A DNA stretch of 21,164 nucleotides from Clostridia bacterium (GTDB taxonomy: Bacteria > Bacillota_A > Clostridia > Christensenellales > Aristaeellaceae). Numbering within the stretch: the first letter of the stretch is position 1; the number at the start of each line of letters is the position of its first letter. The stretch spans positions 1-21,164 of the forward strand of contig JAFWYA010000042.1 of the NCBI GenBank assembly GCA_017517815.1. The letters are read 5' to 3'. Below the pieces are notes generated by a model that did no database searches, had not been told where the DNA came from, and saw only the letters and a list, made by a program, of their open reading frames with translations. This document shows, in pieces, positions 1 to 6,941 of the stretch. The translations under genes and the position numbers were made by a program.

Positions 1-64
1 TAAGAACTTGTTTTACTATCGACATCTTCTCTTCTTTGCTTCGTATGGTGTATTTCCTTGCCAT
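1..64 (-). CDS. 5' end of probable IS transposase OrfA (helix-turn-helix), runs off the window
   Basis: Reading leftwards from an ATG at 62-64, 21 codons stay open to the window edge: MARKYTIRSKEEKMSIVKQV and on. The basic start followed by a K-E-E-K-x-x-I-V-K helix resembles the N-terminus of IS3-type OrfA proteins, whose first helix-turn-helix binds the IS end. A good ribosome binding site (GGAGG, seven bases upstream) and a TATAAT hexamer at 84-89 on the same strand support a real start. No inverted repeat can be assigned because most of the element would lie outside. With only 21 residues the family call is inference from general pattern; another small HTH protein is possible. Confidence 0.4.
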   Translation of the reverse strand, partial: MARKYTIRSKEEKMSIVKQVL

Positions 65-93
65 ATTTCCACCTCCATCTCTCATTATAGCGC

Positions 94-131
94 AAAAAGA
101 AGGCAGGCACTTTCGTGTCTACCTTCTTTTT
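94..131 (-). terminator. Intrinsic terminator after the YitT-like gene
   Basis: A 10-bp outer stem AAAAAGAAGG (94-103) with CCTTCTTTTT (122-131), and partly paired inner bases (CAC/GTG), lies just beyond the stop codon at 146. It has T-runs on both strands, so it could also act on the plus strand. Confidence 0.7.
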
Positions 132-145
132 ATCACTTCAGATTT

Positions 146-757
146 TTAGTCCGCTGCTTTCTTTTTGAATTCAACTCTTTGCACAATGCCGATGATCTTG
201 CCCGACAAAAGCACCGTCAGAAGCGAATAGGCAATGCGCCTGACCGGAATGTAGGTAAGCGACAGGCCCAGCACCGTCAGGTCGCTGATGAGATAAATGT
301 TTTCGATCTTGGTTTTGAACAGATGCGCAAGGCTCATGGCCAGCGCGTCGTCTCCGCAGCTTGCGCCGCCCGCACGCACGCACAGCCCCGCGCCTATGCC
401 GATGAACACCGCACCCAGCAGCGCTGCCAGCAGGGGCGTTTCATACAGCTGCGGCCACAGAGGCGGAAACTGTTCCATGACCCTGTAGGCCAGCGAATAG
501 CTGGCTGTTGCCACTGCTGAATAATACAGAAACGTTTTGCCAAGCATCTTCCAGCCGATGGCGTAGCAGATGACGTTGAACACAAAGCTGGACACAGCCG
601 GCGAAATATCAAACCAGTGCTGCAGCAGCAGCGTCGCGCCCAGCACGCCGCCCTCCGTCACGCCGGAAACGGCATGCACATTGTAAATGCCAAACGCCTG
701 AAACACGCTGCTGAAAATGGCGATCATCGTCGCGCGAAGGGTGATGCCCTTCCACAT
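146..757 (-). CDS. YitT/DUF161-family membrane protein lacking the usual C-terminal domain
   Basis: About 203 residues, mostly hydrophobic, with five or six likely membrane segments. A glycine-rich stretch after the first helix (SGVTEGGVLGATLL) and a second near the middle (AGGASCGDDALA) match the two-fold repeated membrane domain of the YitT family, proteins of unknown transport or structural role. Typical members continue into a soluble DUF2179 domain of about 80 residues; this one stops right after the last helix with a basic tail (EFKKKAAD). I chose ATG 755-757 because the family signature begins there; a GTG at 800-802 would add 15 polar residues not typical of the family. It follows the terminator of the upstream transporter, so it is probably transcribed alone. 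Confidence 0.75.
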   Translation of the reverse strand: MWKGITLRATMIAIFSSVFQAFGIYNVHAVSGVTEGGVLGATLLLQHWFDISPAVSSFVFNVICYAIGWKMLGKTFLYYSAVATASYSLAYRVMEQFPPLWPQLYETPLLAALLGAVFIGIGAGLCVRAGGASCGDDALAMSLAHLFKTKIENIYLISDLTVLGLSLTYIPVRRIAYSLLTVLLSGKIIGIVQRVEFKKKAAD

Positions 758-818
758 GGGTATACGCGTCCTTTCCAAAGGGTAATGATTGCATTTTAGC
801 ACATTTGTGCACAGAAGA

Positions 819-845
819 AAAGCGCCGGCGTTCTGCCGGCGCTTT
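819..845 (-). terminator. Intrinsic terminator of the DAACS transporter gene
   Basis: A strong GC hairpin, GCGCCGGC (822-829) / GCCGGCGC (835-842), with a 5-nt loop and flanking A/T extension. On the minus strand it is followed by TTTTCTTCT. It starts nine bases past the transporter stop codon. Confidence 0.85.
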
Positions 846-853
846 GGTTGTGA

Positions 854-2185
854 TTAACCGTTGTAGACGCTTTCGTCCAGCTTGCCTTCGCTCTTGGCAA
901 CAGCCATGGCGGCAGCGGAGTCGCCCACGCAGTTGAGGCTGGTGACCAGCATTTCGATGGGGCGGTTGATGGCCAGGATGAGGGTGTAGCCCATCATGGC
1001 AGCCTCGCCGGTGAAGCCCATGCCGCTGAGAATGGTGAACAGGATCACAGCGCCCGCACCGGGGGCGGCAGGGGTGCCGATGCTGGCGATCAGGGCCAGC
1101 ACCATGATCAGCACCAGGTTGCCCACGGTCACTTCATAGCCGCCCACGCCGGCCAGGAACAGGGTGGCGATCACCTGCATGATGGCGGTACCGTCCATGT
1201 TGACGGTCATGCCCAGGGGCAGCACAAAGGAAGCGATCTGGTTGTCAACGCCCAGCTCCTTGGTGTTGGTTTCCACGTTGAGGGGCAGGGTGGCCGCGCT
1301 GGAACTGGTGGAGAAGCCAAACACGATGACCTTGAAGATCTTCTTGATGTAGGTGATAGGGTTGAGCTTGGTGGTCACAGCCACGATGATGGGGTAACCA
1401 ATGAACAGGTACACCAGCAGCAGCACGACCGTCAGCACCACATAAGCGGCAGCAGGACGCAGGTAGTTGATGCCGTAGGTGGCGAACGTGCGGCTCAGCA
1501 GCATGAAGACCGCCACAGGGCCAAACTTGTCAACCACAAAGTTGAGGAAGGTAACGATGATGTCGCTGACTTCCTGGCACAGGTTGTGCAGGTTGCTTTC
1601 CTTGCCCTTGCCCAGCTTGTTGAGGCCCAGACCCACCACGATGGCAATGAAGATGACGCTCAGCACGCCGGTGTTGACGTGGAAGGCAGCGCCGATATTG
1701 GAAGGGATGATGTTCAGGATGACGTTGAGGGGGTTGGAGCCGGTGGAGCCGGCAGAAGCGCTCAGGCCTTCCAGCACGGTGTTGAACATGCCGGCGCCAT
1801 AGCAGATGAGGCCGACGGTACCGGCCAGCACCAGAGCAATCACGCTGGTGCACAGGAACCAGCCCAGGGTCTTGAGGGATACACGGCCCAGCGCGGAAGC
1901 ATCGCTGATGGTGGCGATCGCCAGCACGATGGAGGTAAACACCATCGGCACGATCACCAGCTGCAGGCTGCGCACGAACAGCTGACCGCCAATGTAGAAC
2001 AGGCCGATGGCGCTTTCAGCGCCGGCGGCGGTGATATCCTGGAACAGCAGGTTGTTGATGGTCGTCCAGGCGGCGGAAGTCGCACCCAGAGACTCGCGGA
2101 TGGCCATGAATACCAGGCCGGCGGCAATACCGGCGATCATGGCGATCAGCATTTTGACTGCCAGACGATTGCTCTTGTTTTTCAT
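854..2185 (-). CDS. Dicarboxylate/amino acid:cation symporter (DAACS family)
   Basis: About 443 residues, a normal length for the family of Na+ or H+ coupled glutamate/aspartate/dicarboxylate carriers (GltP, GltPh, DctA). Visible signatures are the serine-rich hairpin 1 tip (STSSSAATLP, about 294-303), the TM7 cation motif NMDGT (about 331-335) and hairpin 2 (GTPAAPGAGA, about 372-381). In TM8 the expected substrate residues differ: by eye alignment to GltPh, the Asp that holds the amino group is Glu and the Arg that holds the side-chain carboxylate is Val (NRPIEMLVTSLNCVGD), while the later Asn and Asp are kept. This argues against a classical glutamate substrate. The start is ATG 2183-2185; a TTG two codons earlier sits closer to GGGAGG and is an alternative. 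Confidence 0.9.
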   Translation of the reverse strand: MKNKSNRLAVKMLIAMIAGIAAGLVFMAIRESLGATSAAWTTINNLLFQDITAAGAESAIGLFYIGGQLFVRSLQLVIVPMVFTSIVLAIATISDASALGRVSLKTLGWFLCTSVIALVLAGTVGLICYGAGMFNTVLEGLSASAGSTGSNPLNVILNIIPSNIGAAFHVNTGVLSVIFIAIVVGLGLNKLGKGKESNLHNLCQEVSDIIVTFLNFVVDKFGPVAVFMLLSRTFATYGINYLRPAAAYVVLTVVLLLVYLFIGYPIIVAVTTKLNPITYIKKIFKVIVFGFSTSSSAATLPLNVETNTKELGVDNQIASFVLPLGMTVNMDGTAIMQVIATLFLAGVGGYEVTVGNLVLIMVLALIASIGTPAAPGAGAVILFTILSGMGFTGEAAMMGYTLILAINRPIEMLVTSLNCVGDSAAAMAVAKSEGKLDESVYNG

Positions 2186-2225
2186 ACCCAAATCATCCTC
2201 CCGTAAATTGGCCTAAATCTTCGCC

Positions 2226-2254
2226 ATTATAGCAGAAGGCATTGGAATGTGCAA
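2226..2254 (-). promoter_or_regulatory. Sigma-A promoter of the DAACS transporter
   Basis: TTGCAC (2249-2254) and TATAAT (2226-2231) on the minus strand are separated by exactly 17 nt. The -35 starts only eight bases beyond the stop codon of the upstream glycoside hydrolase gene, with no terminator hairpin between, so read-through from that operon is possible. Confidence 0.8.
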
Positions 2255-2261
2255 CATTTTT

Positions 2262-3836
2262 TTACATATTTCCGCTCGTATCGACCGAAAACACACGATA
2301 AGTTTTCCTATCCTGCGCGTCGCACTCCGTGGCCACGGTGGATGCGATCTGCTGGCCATCCTCGTCAAACACGCGGTAGTAGCAATGATGGATATCCTCC
2401 ACCGGCAGCCAGCGCAGCACGCCATCCTCCACGCCGATAATTTCCGCCTCGACAGGCGCGGCCTTTTCGATGTAGTCGCTGGTGAGCACATACACGCTTT
2501 CGGGCTTCAGTTCGACAGTCGCGCTGCCATCCGTCACGGGGATGACCGCTGCCGGGTCAACCAGATCGCCGAAACGGTTGTACGGCGGATTGTGGGTGTC
2601 GTACTCATACACACGCAGAGGTTTTGCCGCAGGCAGGGATACACGCAGCGTTTCCGCCTGACGGCTGCGGTTGATGATGACCGCCGACACGCTCCTGTCG
2701 CGGTTTTGCACCGCGCAGGCGCGGATGAGAGGATTGCTGCTTTCCACATGCAGGATGCGGCTGTTGCGCTTGAGGTATTTGGCGATCATGCCCACGCACC
2801 AGTAATGCTGGCGCGGGGAATGGTCGCCGTCCTCCTCCCATCTGAGCAGTCCCCATTTGTTGTAGCCGATGGTGAACCGCCCGCCGCCAAAGGGCTCATA
2901 GGCCGTCCACTTGGCGCTGTATTCATCCCGGAAGCTGGGTCCGCACATGGGATCGGGATAGTCCACAAACGTCCAGTGCGCCAGTGCAAACACGCCTGCA
3001 TTCACCGCACTGGCGATCATTTCGGCGTGTTTGAGGCAGCTGTGCGCTGCACGGCCGTCGTACAGATAGGTGCTTACGTCGCGGATGGAACCGTCGTAAT
3101 GGTTCAGGTTGCCGCCGGTGGTCAGGCCGTACTCGCCCAGAATGAAACGCTTTTCCTTTTTGACAGCCTTCATCACATACTCATGGCAGCGCTCGTACCA
3201 GCCCTGATAGTAATCCAGATCGTCCAGATCATCATCGTGCTCATAATAATGGCCGCAGTAATCTTTGGTGATCTGATCCATGTTTTCAATGGCCCAGTCA
3301 ATGCTGGACCAGTCCATCGAAGCATCGGTGGCCAGCAGGCCGATGTGCAGCCCGCGGTTTTGGAAAGCGCGGAACAGCATTTCATGATAGCGCTTGAACA
3401 GCGGCAGATCCTTCAGCAGCTTTCCCCACGACACCTGACACAGTTCATTGGAAAAGCAGTAATAGGCCAGATGCTTCACACCGCGTTCTTTGATCAGGTA
3501 TTCCAGACGGTCGGCCACGTTTTCGCAGTAGTGCTCCATTTCCTCTTCGGAAAAATGCAGCTTGCCGCGGCCCGCCGCCATGTAGATGGGCGTGTCGGTC
3601 CACTTCTGCATCTGCTCATAGCAGTCGGCAAAGTCGTCCATGGCCTCTCTGGTCCAGTCGTCATAGCCCGCAAAGCAGCGCATGAAGCCGGGGCTGAGCT
3701 CGCGGTAACACTTGCACACCAATTCGTCAAAATGGCGCTTGTCCATAAGCCGGTAGGTGCCGATCTCGCTGTTATGAAAGCCCATGCCGCCAAACACGGC
3801 AGGCCACTGGGGACGGGTGATGGTCAAGGTGTTCAT
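2262..3836 (-). CDS. Clan GH-A-like glycoside hydrolase (TIM barrel plus C-terminal beta domain)
   Basis: 524 residues without a signal peptide, so cytoplasmic. The N-terminal ~370 residues look like a (beta/alpha)8 barrel of the clan GH-A type. SNEL at 129-132 gives the Asn-Glu acid/base pair (Glu131) at the end of a strand, and ILGEYG at 232-237 gives a candidate nucleophile Glu235, at the usual spacing of about 100 residues. The remaining ~150 residues (VSAVIINRSRQAETLRVSLP, then ELKPESVYVLTSD) look like a beta-sandwich. I cannot assign a CAZy family or substrate; GH5- or GH39-like are guesses. It overlaps the upstream SGNH hydrolase by four bases (ATGA) and has a GGGAGG ribosome site inside that gene, so the two are translationally coupled. 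Confidence 0.7.
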   Translation of the reverse strand: MNTLTITRPQWPAVFGGMGFHNSEIGTYRLMDKRHFDELVCKCYRELSPGFMRCFAGYDDWTREAMDDFADCYEQMQKWTDTPIYMAAGRGKLHFSEEEMEHYCENVADRLEYLIKERGVKHLAYYCFSNELCQVSWGKLLKDLPLFKRYHEMLFRAFQNRGLHIGLLATDASMDWSSIDWAIENMDQITKDYCGHYYEHDDDLDDLDYYQGWYERCHEYVMKAVKKEKRFILGEYGLTTGGNLNHYDGSIRDVSTYLYDGRAAHSCLKHAEMIASAVNAGVFALAHWTFVDYPDPMCGPSFRDEYSAKWTAYEPFGGGRFTIGYNKWGLLRWEEDGDHSPRQHYWCVGMIAKYLKRNSRILHVESSNPLIRACAVQNRDRSVSAVIINRSRQAETLRVSLPAAKPLRVYEYDTHNPPYNRFGDLVDPAAVIPVTDGSATVELKPESVYVLTSDYIEKAAPVEAEIIGVEDGVLRWLPVEDIHHCYYRVFDEDGQQIASTVATECDAQDRKTYRVFSVDTSGNM

Positions 3837-4408
3837 GGCTTTACCTCCCTGATTTTTGCTGCCACGGCCTGCGCCAGTGTTTCCACACCATCGGGCGCAG
3901 GATGGATCCAGTCGGCGCTGATATAGCCCTCGATATCGCTGTGCACCAGCGCATGCAGGTCGTTGACAGGAATGCCCTCGCGCTGCATCAGCCGTACGGC
4001 CGCTTCATTGTAGCGGCAGATATCGGCATTCACATGCCGGGGCGGCATGTCGGTGGTAAGAAAGGCCTTCTGCGGATGGGTAGGCGTGGTGGTTGCAAAA
4101 ATGATCTGCGCCCCGGTCTTTCTGAGCTGACGCAGAATGCGCTCCAGTGTACGGATATATTCATCCAGCGGCGTAAAGCAGCCGTCCTCCTCGTAGAGCA
4201 CGGCGGTATCCCACAGGCCGTTGTTCCAGTGGATGATATCCGGCTTTGGAAACTGCGGCAGCCACAGCCTGAGCGAGTTGAACGTATATGCGGCAAAACG
4301 GCCGTTTTCATCCGGCGCGCTCACCTGATAATCCTCCCCCAGCAGTTCCTTTACACGTTCCTGATAAAACATGCGGATGGAATCGCCCAGCAGCAATACC
4401 TGTTTCAT
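3833..4408 (-). CDS. SGNH/GDSL-family hydrolase, cytoplasmic
   Basis: 191 residues with no signal peptide. Block I is LLLGDSI with nucleophile Ser10, block III contributes WNNG (61-64), and block V is ADWIHPAPDG with Asp166 and His169 completing the triad. These enzymes remove acyl groups from sugars, lipids or other esters. It is the first gene of a two-gene operon with the glycoside hydrolase (four-base overlap), so an acetyl-ester or similar decoration on the same oligosaccharide is the likely substrate; this is inference from context. Transcription should come from the promoter at 4439-4468. Confidence 0.85.
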   Translation of the reverse strand: MKQVLLLGDSIRMFYQERVKELLGEDYQVSAPDENGRFAAYTFNSLRLWLPQFPKPDIIHWNNGLWDTAVLYEEDGCFTPLDEYIRTLERILRQLRKTGAQIIFATTTPTHPQKAFLTTDMPPRHVNADICRYNEAAVRLMQREGIPVNDLHALVHSDIEGYISADWIHPAPDGVETLAQAVAAKIREVKP

Positions 4409-4438
4409 ACATTTTTCTCCCTATGTTTCGGTAAATGT

Positions 4439-4468
4439 ATTATAGTATAGGCTTCCATCAACATTCAA
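4439..4468 (-). promoter_or_regulatory. Sigma-A promoter of the SGNH-GH operon
   Basis: TTGAAT (4463-4468) and TATAAT (4439-4444) on the minus strand with an 18-nt spacer, about 30 bases upstream of the SGNH start codon. Confidence 0.65.
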
Positions 4469-4512
4469 GTTTTTTCCTCACTGCCGCCATGCTGTCACAA
4501 CAACTTTTCCGC

Positions 4513-4541
4513 TTGCCAATTTGCCCGGGGCATGATATACT
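4513..4541 (+). promoter_or_regulatory. Strong sigma-A promoter reading into the tRNA-Ser locus
   Basis: TTGCCA (4513-4518), 17 nt, TATACT (4536-4541). Predicted start near 4548, 14 bases before the half tRNA-Ser at 4562. I see no equally good promoter directly in front of the intact tRNA, so this one may serve it through the half copy. Confidence 0.75.
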
Positions 4542-4561
4542 TGTTTTTGTTCATCCGGCAT

Positions 4562-4604
4562 GGAGCGGTATCGAAGCGGTCATAACGGGGCTGACTCGAA
4601 ATCA
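4562..4604 (+). pseudogene. 5' half of a tRNA-Ser(CGA), truncated in the anticodon stem
   Basis: Starts GGAGCGG, then shares 24 consecutive bases with the intact tRNA-Ser (D-arm through position 27 region) and the same anticodon loop CTCGAAA. After the first three bases of the 3' anticodon strand (TCA) the similarity stops. No variable arm, T-arm or matching CCGCTCC acceptor strand follows. It is therefore a tRNA remnant that breaks just 3' of the anticodon loop, a common crossover point for tRNA-targeting integrases. Confidence 0.75.
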
Positions 4605-4734
4605 AAACTCCATTGTGGAAGGCAATCAACGGGAAGTCCTTGGGATTTCAGCGAAATAGGGATTGAAGAAATCCCTCATATCTCTTCTGTACATCTCCCC
4701 GATTTCCGGAGGGTGTGAAAGGAGAGAATTTTGT
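4605..4734 (+). other. Spacer between half and intact tRNA-Ser, with alternative hairpins
   Basis: No coding potential seen. GGGATTTC (4642-4649) can pair with GAAATCCC (4668-4675), or AGGGATT (4658-4664) with AATCCCT (4670-4676). The two pairings exclude each other. No T-run follows either. A role in tRNA precursor processing is possible but unsupported. Confidence 0.4.
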
Positions 4735-4823
4735 GGAGACGTATCGAAGCGGTCATAACGGGGCGCACTCGAAATGCGTTGAACAGCAATGTTCCGTGGG
4801 TTCGAATCCCACCGTCTCCGCCA
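4735..4823 (+). tRNA. tRNA-Ser, anticodon CGA
   Basis: Full cloverleaf with encoded CCA. The acceptor stem is GGAGACG (4735-4741) with CGTCTCC (4813-4819), discriminator G and CCA at 4821-4823. The anticodon stem GCGCA/TGCGT encloses CTCGAAA, giving anticodon CGA (reads UCG). The long class II variable arm GAACA-GCAA-TGTTC is diagnostic of serine, and the T-arm is GTGGG-TTCGAAT-CCCAC. A decayed integrase follows 63 bases downstream, so this gene has been an integration target. Confidence 0.95.
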
Positions 4824-4824
4824 C

Positions 4825-4859
4825 AAAGCCTTACAGTTCAAGGGCTGTAGGGCTTTTTT
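4825..4859 (+). terminator. Intrinsic terminator of tRNA-Ser
   Basis: AAAGCCTTACAG (4825-4836) pairs with CTGTAGGGCTTT (4845-4856), with one mismatch-like wobble, and runs into six T's. It begins one base after the CCA end. Confidence 0.85.
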
Positions 4860-4885
4860 CTTATTCTTGGAGAGATATTGTGTGA

Positions 4886-5119
4886 TCATGTTGTGGACAT
4901 TCCCAGCCCTGCCAGCATGGCCTCTGCGGACGAGAGTTTGGAGTGATAATCAAGGTGCGCGTAGATGTCTGCCGTGGTGGAAAAGTCGCTGTGGCCCAAT
5001 CATTCCTGGATCTGCTTCATCGGAACGCCGTTGGCAAGCAGGAGGCTCGCGCAGCTGTGATGAAGATCGTGCAGACGAATGACACGCATACCGTTCGTCT
5101 CCAGAATACGTTTGATTTG
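4886..5119 (-). pseudogene. C-terminal remnant of a tyrosine site-specific integrase
   Basis: Reading the minus strand gives RILETNGMRVIRLHDLHHS, then CASLLLANGVPMKQIQE, a TGA stop, LGHSDFSTTADIYAHLDY and an end at the TGA 4886-4888. This is the catalytic C-terminal third of a lambda-type integrase. The second catalytic Arg of the usual HDLRHS box is His, the Trp of EWLGHS has become TGA, and the attacking Tyr (DIYAHL) is still present. Upstream of about 5119 another stop ends the frame and no N-terminal part is found. The reading direction towards the adjacent tRNA-Ser fits an element that entered at that tRNA. It cannot encode an active enzyme. Confidence 0.85.
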
Positions 5120-5214
5120 TCAAAAGTGTATTTTGTGATTAGTGGCGTTTGGGGGATATCATTGAGTTATAACAATCAGCCAAACAGAGTCCAATAAAAT
5201 CGACGGTACCCAAA
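5120..5214. other. Unassigned AT-rich stretch
   Basis: Between the integrase remnant and the terminator of the pfl operon. I see no gene, RNA or repeat in it; it is probably further debris of the integrated element. Confidence 0.4.
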
Positions 5215-5254
5215 AAAAGCCAGCTAAGCAGTTGCAGCTGCTTAGCTGGCTTTT
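5215..5254 (-). terminator. Bidirectional terminator ending the pfl operon
   Basis: A perfect 17-bp stem (5215-5231 with 5238-5254, core GCCAGCTAAGCAG) with a 6-nt loop. There are seven A's on the left and four T's on the right, so it has a U-tract on both transcripts. It lies 28 bases past the stop of the DUF84 gene. Confidence 0.9.
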
Positions 5255-5282
5255 AAATGGATCGATCTCTTCTGCTAAAAAA

Positions 5283-5882
5283 TCAGCGTGAATATAGCTC
5301 GGCGGATACAATTCGCGTCAATGCCATCATCACTGCGTATTGATCAAATTCATCACGATGAATACGTCCATCTGTCAAAGGCCCAATAACTCCAGCGCGT
5401 CCCTTCGCTGTTTCGCCGAAGAAATCCGTGATCAATCCGGGTTCTTCTCCGTTCAGGATACGCTTCATTACGGCGTCAGGATACTCAAACAAGGGGCTGC
5501 CGCCAATAGCATACCTGCTGCCGTCATAGATAGCGCAGATGCTCGTATCCAGATATCCAGCCTCAACGCCCTGTACGGGGAAAAGCCCAGCCTCGATGCC
5601 TACGCCATAGTCGCACAGGCCGTGCTGCTCTGCGCAGAGCTGATAGGCCTCATATGCCCGGTTTTTTGCGCCTGTTATGGTCTCTTCAAGCGTAAGGGGA
5701 TTGCACGAAACCCTGCTCACCGGATCGATGCTGTTGCCCTGAACTGCTCCGCGCTGGCTTTTCGGAAGAAGCACAAACTGCAGCAGATCGCTGTCACGGA
5801 AGCACAGTTCCGGATAACGGGAAAAGGCTGAGCACACCGCTGAGATCTTCGGCTGACTGCGCGTGCCAATGGAAACGAACAT
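5283..5882 (-). CDS. DUF84-family inosine/xanthosine triphosphatase (YjjX-like)
   Basis: About 199 residues. Family hallmarks are an N-terminal SIGTRSQPKISAV nucleotide loop, SCNPLTLEETITGAKNRA in the middle, and DYGVGIEAGLF. DUF84 proteins hydrolyse non-canonical purine triphosphates (ITP, XTP) to keep them out of nucleic acid. It is slightly longer than the usual 170-180. Start: ATG 5880-5882 lies nine bases after GGAG, while ATG 5886-5888 is only three bases after it, so the inner start is preferred. Only nine bases separate the outer ATG from the pflA stop, and its ribosome site overlaps the end of pflA, so it is the last gene of the pfl operon, an unusual partner for that pathway. Confidence 0.85.
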   Translation of the reverse strand: MFVSIGTRSQPKISAVCSAFSRYPELCFRDSDLLQFVLLPKSQRGAVQGNSIDPVSRVSCNPLTLEETITGAKNRAYEAYQLCAEQHGLCDYGVGIEAGLFPVQGVEAGYLDTSICAIYDGSRYAIGGSPLFEYPDAVMKRILNGEEPGLITDFFGETAKGRAGVIGPLTDGRIHRDEFDQYAVMMALTRIVSAELYSR

Positions 5883-5897
5883 GGACATTCACTCCAT

Positions 5898-6668
5898 TCA
5901 TTGCGGCGTCTTATCCGCGGCGGCATCTTTGCGGCTTTCTTTGAAAGCCCTGAGAATGATTTGCTTTGCCCGTGCCGCTTCTGCGGTACTGGCGGCTGCA
6001 AGCCCGGAAAGGGGATAAGAGATACCGAGGACTTTATATTTTTCCACACCCATCGTGTGATAGGGAAGAACGTCAAGCGCTTTCACATTGGGCAGGCTTG
6101 CGATAAACTGCCCCAGTCTGCGCAGATGATCCTCTTGATCCGTATAACCCGGCACAAGCACATGCCTGATCCAAACCGGTATCTGCTGCTGTGCCAGATA
6201 GCGCGCAAAAGCCAGAATGCCGGCATTTCCGTGCCCTGTCAGCTTTTGATGGCAGGCGCTGTCCATATGTTTGATGTCAAGCAGCACCAGATCTGTCAGC
6301 TGCAGCAGCTGCTCCAGTTTCTGGCGGCACACAGCGTCGCTGCTTTGAAAGGTGATTCCGGATGTATCAATGCAGGTATGAATGCTGCGCTCCTTCGCCA
6401 AAGCAAACAGTTCCAGCAAAAAATCCATCTGCAGCAGCGGTTCCCCGCCTGTGACGGTGAGGCCGCCCTTTGTATAAAACGCCTTGTTGCGTTCGTATTG
6501 GCGGATGATATCAAGCGCTGACATTCGGAGTCCCTGAGAGATAGCCCATGTATCGGGATTGTGGCAATACAGGCAGCGCATGGGGCATCCCTGAAGGAAA
6601 ACCACCATGCGCACGCCGGGGCCATCCACCGTGCCGAAGCTCTCTATGGAGTGAATATACCCGTCCAT
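5898..6668 (-). CDS. pflA: Pyruvate formate-lyase activating enzyme (radical SAM)
   Basis: 256 residues. GCPMRCLYCHNPDTW places Cys28, Cys32 and Cys35 in the CxxxCxxC motif that holds the [4Fe-4S] cluster. TVTGGEPLLQ is the SAM-binding GGE motif, and GYTD and YHTMGVEKY follow as in PflA. It uses SAM to draw a hydrogen from the glycyl residue of pyruvate formate-lyase, here presumably Gly55 of the separate small subunit encoded just upstream (12-base gap). The C-terminal ~15 residues (SRKDAAADKTPQ) look like an extension. The ribosome site is weak (AGGA), which suggests coupling to the upstream gene. Confidence 0.95.
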   Translation of the reverse strand: MDGYIHSIESFGTVDGPGVRMVVFLQGCPMRCLYCHNPDTWAISQGLRMSALDIIRQYERNKAFYTKGGLTVTGGEPLLQMDFLLELFALAKERSIHTCIDTSGITFQSSDAVCRQKLEQLLQLTDLVLLDIKHMDSACHQKLTGHGNAGILAFARYLAQQQIPVWIRHVLVPGYTDQEDHLRRLGQFIASLPNVKALDVLPYHTMGVEKYKVLGISYPLSGLAAASTAEAARAKQIILRAFKESRKDAAADKTPQ

Positions 6669-6680
6669 ATCTGATCCTGT

Positions 6681-6923
6681 TTAGATTCTGTCGTGGAAGG
6701 TACGGGAAATCACTTCATCCTGCTGCTCCTTGGTGAGCTTGATGAAGTTGACCGCATAACCGCTGACACGGATGGTCAGCTGCGGATATTTTTCTGGATG
6801 CTGCTGCGCATCCAGCAGGGTTTCCTTGCTGAAAACATTCACATTCAGGTGGTGACCGCCTTTTTTGACATAGCCGTCCAGCAGAGCCACCAGATTGTCG
6901 ATCTGATTCTGAGTAGCAGCCAT
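6681..6923 (-). CDS. Glycyl-radical subunit: detached C-terminus of pyruvate formate-lyase (GrcA-like)
   Basis: 80 residues. From [13 protein letters not shown] to the end it matches the last ~75 residues of one-piece PFL proteins, including [23 protein letters not shown] and VISRTFH. Gly55 in RVSGYAV is the radical site. It has its own ATG and a GGAAGGAG ribosome site. The large subunit stops 18 bases upstream, before this domain would begin, so the pair appears to be a two-piece enzyme, not a frameshift. E. coli GrcA (YfiD) is a comparable stand-alone domain, but there it repairs an enzyme that has its own radical domain; here it seems to be the only one. Confidence 0.9.
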   Translation of the reverse strand: MAATQNQIDNLVALLDGYVKKGGHHLNVNVFSKETLLDAQQHPEKYPQLTIRVSGYAVNFIKLTKEQQDEVISRTFHDRI

Positions 6924-6941
6924 CGTATTTCTCCTTCCTGC

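Noticed and set aside
2247..3926. A 559-codon plus-strand open frame opposite the glycoside hydrolase
   Set aside because: It is the complement of two well-supported minus-strand genes and shows no domain signature or ribosome site; long antisense frames arise from GC-rich third positions.
4626..4889. An 87-residue minus-strand open frame over the tRNA region, reading RRRWDSNPR and APRYDRFDT
   Set aside because: It is the antisense translation of tRNA-Ser and its half copy, a well-known spurious protein in databases.
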